Assembly: GCF_042431545.1 (NCBI RefSeq)
Contig: NZ_JBHLYX010000003.1
DNA from: Pseudoalteromonas xiamenensis
Lineage (GTDB): Bacteria; Pseudomonadota; Gammaproteobacteria; Enterobacterales; Alteromonadaceae
Direction: 5' to 3' (one strand)
Length of the DNA: 64,000 bases
The notes beneath the pieces are model-generated. The model was given only the letters and a program-made list of their open reading frames with translations. It was not told the origin of the DNA and searched no databases. Below, piece by piece: positions 62,640-64,000 of this stretch; position 1 is the first letter of the stretch; every line of letters begins with the position of its first letter. A program made the position numbers and the translations under genes.

Positions 62640-62795
62640 AGGTGTGTTTTGCAAACTCGAGAAAAGGGTAAAAGTAACAATTAAACGACGACATTACGTC
62701 ATTTCAGAAGGTTCTTCTGAACACGTATTCTAGCTAACTTTGGCAACTTTGAATAACTTGAAGTCTGACAACGTCATTAGAAAGACCACGTAAAA

Positions 62796-63353
62796 TTAAG
62801 CGTGGCCTGCCTGAAGACTAAGTTGAGCAACGTCAATACCCAGCATTTTCACCGCCTTTTCCCAACGTTCTTCAACCGGGGTATTAAAGATTAAATTAGC
62901 ATCCGCTTCAACGACGAGCCATGCGTTATCAAGGAGCTCTTGCTCTAGCTGACCTTTTGACCAGCCTGCGTACCCAAGCGTAATGATAAATGCCTCGGGG
63001 GCATCGTCACGAGTCAACGTTTCGAGCACGTCTTTTGACGTTGTTATCATCAGCTCAGAACTCAACGCTTGGCTTGACGTAAAGCCACGTTTGGGTGAAT
63101 GCAGCACAAAACCACGGTCAACTTTGACAGGCCCACCTGCCAAGACCGCTTGGCCTGAAGCTGAGTTGCTTTTGTCATTATCGATGTCGATTTGGTCCAA
63201 TAATTCGCCAACGGTCACGTTGATGGGATGAGTGAGGACTAAACCCATTGCACCGTCGTCGTTGTGCTCACAAATGTACGCAACGGAGCGTTTGAAAAAG
63301 GGGTCATCCATGCTTGGCATTGCAATAAGAAAATGATTTTCGAGCGATTTCAT
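62796..63353 (-). CDS. algH: YqgE/AlgH family protein
   Basis: 185-residue UPF0301 protein. Conserved segments are the N-terminal HFLIAMPSMDDPFFKRSVAYICEH (about 7-30), GAMGLVLTHPINV, GGPVKVDRGFVLHS (about 92-105) and LGYAGWSKGQLEQELLDNAWL. The function is unclear; AlgH was named for effects on alginate in Pseudomonas. It lies between gshB (20 bases upstream) and ruvX, the usual order. Confidence 0.93.
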   Translation of the reverse strand: MKSLENHFLIAMPSMDDPFFKRSVAYICEHNDDGAMGLVLTHPINVTVGELLDQIDIDNDKSNSASGQAVLAGGPVKVDRGFVLHSPKRGFTSSQALSSELMITTSKDVLETLTRDDAPEAFIITLGYAGWSKGQLEQELLDNAWLVVEADANLIFNTPVEERWEKAVKMLGIDVAQLSLQAGHA

Positions 63354-63373
63354 AAAGCCCCCTTTATTATCTT

Positions 63374-64000
63374 CTATTTAGTATGGCCTAGTTTTGACTC
63401 TATCGCGTCAAAAAGCATGTCCATAATAGAAATATCGTACGCTGCTTCAATTTCTTTAACGCACGTTGGCGCAGTGACGTTAATTTCTGTTAAGCGATCG
63501 CCAATGATGTCTAAGCCGACAAAAATAAGGCCTTTTTCTTTCAATACCGGAGCCACAGCTTCCGCGATACGACGGTCTGCATCGCTAATAGGACGAGCTT
63601 CACCTCGACCACCGGCGGCAAGATTACCTCTTGTTTCGCCATTTTGAGGAATACGAGCAAGGCAATACGGAACGACTTGGCCATCAACAACCAACACGCG
63701 TTTATCACCGTCTTTGATCGCGGGAATATAGGTTTGCGCCATGGCAAAGCGTGAACCGTGTTCCGTCAACGTTTCACAAATTACACCGATGTTCGGGTCA
63801 TCTGCTCGAACGCGGAAAATGGAAGCGCCACCCATGCCGTCAAGCGGTTTTAAGATGATGTCTTGATGCTTGTTTAAGAAAGAACGAATTTGTGCTTGCT
63901 GGCGCGTCACCAGTGTTTCTGGCGTGTGTTCGCTAAACCAAGCCGTGAAGAGCTTTTCGTTCGCATCGCGCAAGCTTTGTGGTTTGTTGATTACTAGGGT
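63374..64000 (-). CDS. gshB: Glutathione synthetase (5' part outside window)
   Basis: ATP-grasp enzyme that joins glycine to gamma-glutamylcysteine. The last 208 or so codons are in the window; the gene starts beyond the right edge and the frame is open to position 64000. Motifs are VINKPQSLRDANEKLF, KPLDGMGGASIFRV (ATP-grasp), LVVDGQVVPYCLARIPQNGETRGNLAAGG and FVGLDIIGDRLTEINVTAPTCVKEIE at the metal site. It is followed by algH and ruvX. Confidence 0.97.
   Translation of the reverse strand, partial: TLVINKPQSLRDANEKLFTAWFSEHTPETLVTRQQAQIRSFLNKHQDIILKPLDGMGGASIFRVRADDPNIGVICETLTEHGSRFAMAQTYIPAIKDGDKRVLVVDGQVVPYCLARIPQNGETRGNLAAGGRGEARPISDADRRIAEAVAPVLKEKGLIFVGLDIIGDRLTEINVTAPTCVKEIEAAYDISIMDMLFDAIESKLGHTK

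Noticed and set aside
1..64000. Insertion sequences, prophage, CRISPR arrays or toxin-antitoxin pairs
   Set aside because: No transposase, integrase, cas gene, regularly spaced repeat or paired small toxin-like genes are visible; the window looks like core chromosome.

Overview
The window is chromosomal DNA from a marine-type gammaproteobacterium. Gene content and order (valS-holC-pepA-lptFG, pil genes next to nadC-ampD-ampE, pdhR-aceE-aceF-lpdA, divergent argR/mdh, yggS-proC-yggT-DUF4426-rdgB-hemW divergent from pilTU-ruvX-algH-gshB) and the protein sequences point to Alteromonadales, most likely Pseudoalteromonadaceae. That assignment is by recollection of the families, not by a search. The region is almost entirely core genome; I see no insertion sequence, prophage, CRISPR array or rRNA.

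Layout. 1-7.1 kb: valS (3' part outside the window), holC and pepA on the minus strand; lptF-lptG (lipopolysaccharide export permeases) on plus; an RDD membrane protein on minus. 7.2-7.5 kb: tRNA-Leu(CAA) with promoter and terminator. 7.7-14.6 kb, minus strand: nadC, the type IV pilus genes pilA, pilC, pilD, then coaE, pilB and yacG. pilB sits after coaE, where zapD is normally found. 14.8-23.7 kb, plus strand: ampD-ampE, then pdhR and the pyruvate dehydrogenase genes aceE-aceF-lpdA, with two PdhR boxes and another palindrome upstream. 23.9-27.6 kb: a small membrane protein, an SbtA-like permease divergent from a LysR regulator, a GNAT acetyltransferase, and tapT. 27.7-28.4 kb: no protein gene, but a strong CsrB-type regulatory RNA on the minus strand, with about 30 GGA motifs, many in hairpin loops, a terminator, a -10 box and a far-upstream GacA/UvrY-type palindrome. 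29-34.6 kb: DyP peroxidase, argR/mdh, cmoM, Nif3-like ybgI with a hairpin over its ribosome-binding site, a CBS protein and an unknown periplasmic protein. 34.6-39.4 kb, minus: gpmI-envC-ctpA-like-yibQ (glycolysis plus cell-division and envelope functions). 39.6-41.9 kb, plus: yibN-grxC-secB-gpsA. 41.9-46.3 kb, minus: a 1262-residue GGDEF/EAL sensor and trmL. 46.4-50.9 kb: fieF, a lysophospholipase-like hydrolase, and cpxR-cpxA divergent from a cpxP-like gene with a Cpx box between. 51-52.8 kb: a sensor histidine kinase broken by a -1 frameshift. 52.9-59.1 kb, minus: DUF885 lipoprotein and the yggS...hemW cluster. 59.1-64 kb: pilT-pilU and a solute-binding-like protein on plus; ruvX, algH and gshB (5' end outside the window) on minus.

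Functional links: pilus assembly (pilA, B, C, D) and retraction (pilT, U) are both present but in separate clusters. Envelope upkeep recurs (lptFG, ampD/E, envC, yibQ, Cpx system). The CsrB-type RNA would act by titrating CsrA, whose gene is not in this window. The most interesting non-coding signals are that RNA with its upstream box, the ybgI leader hairpin, and the extra palindrome in the pdhR promoter region.
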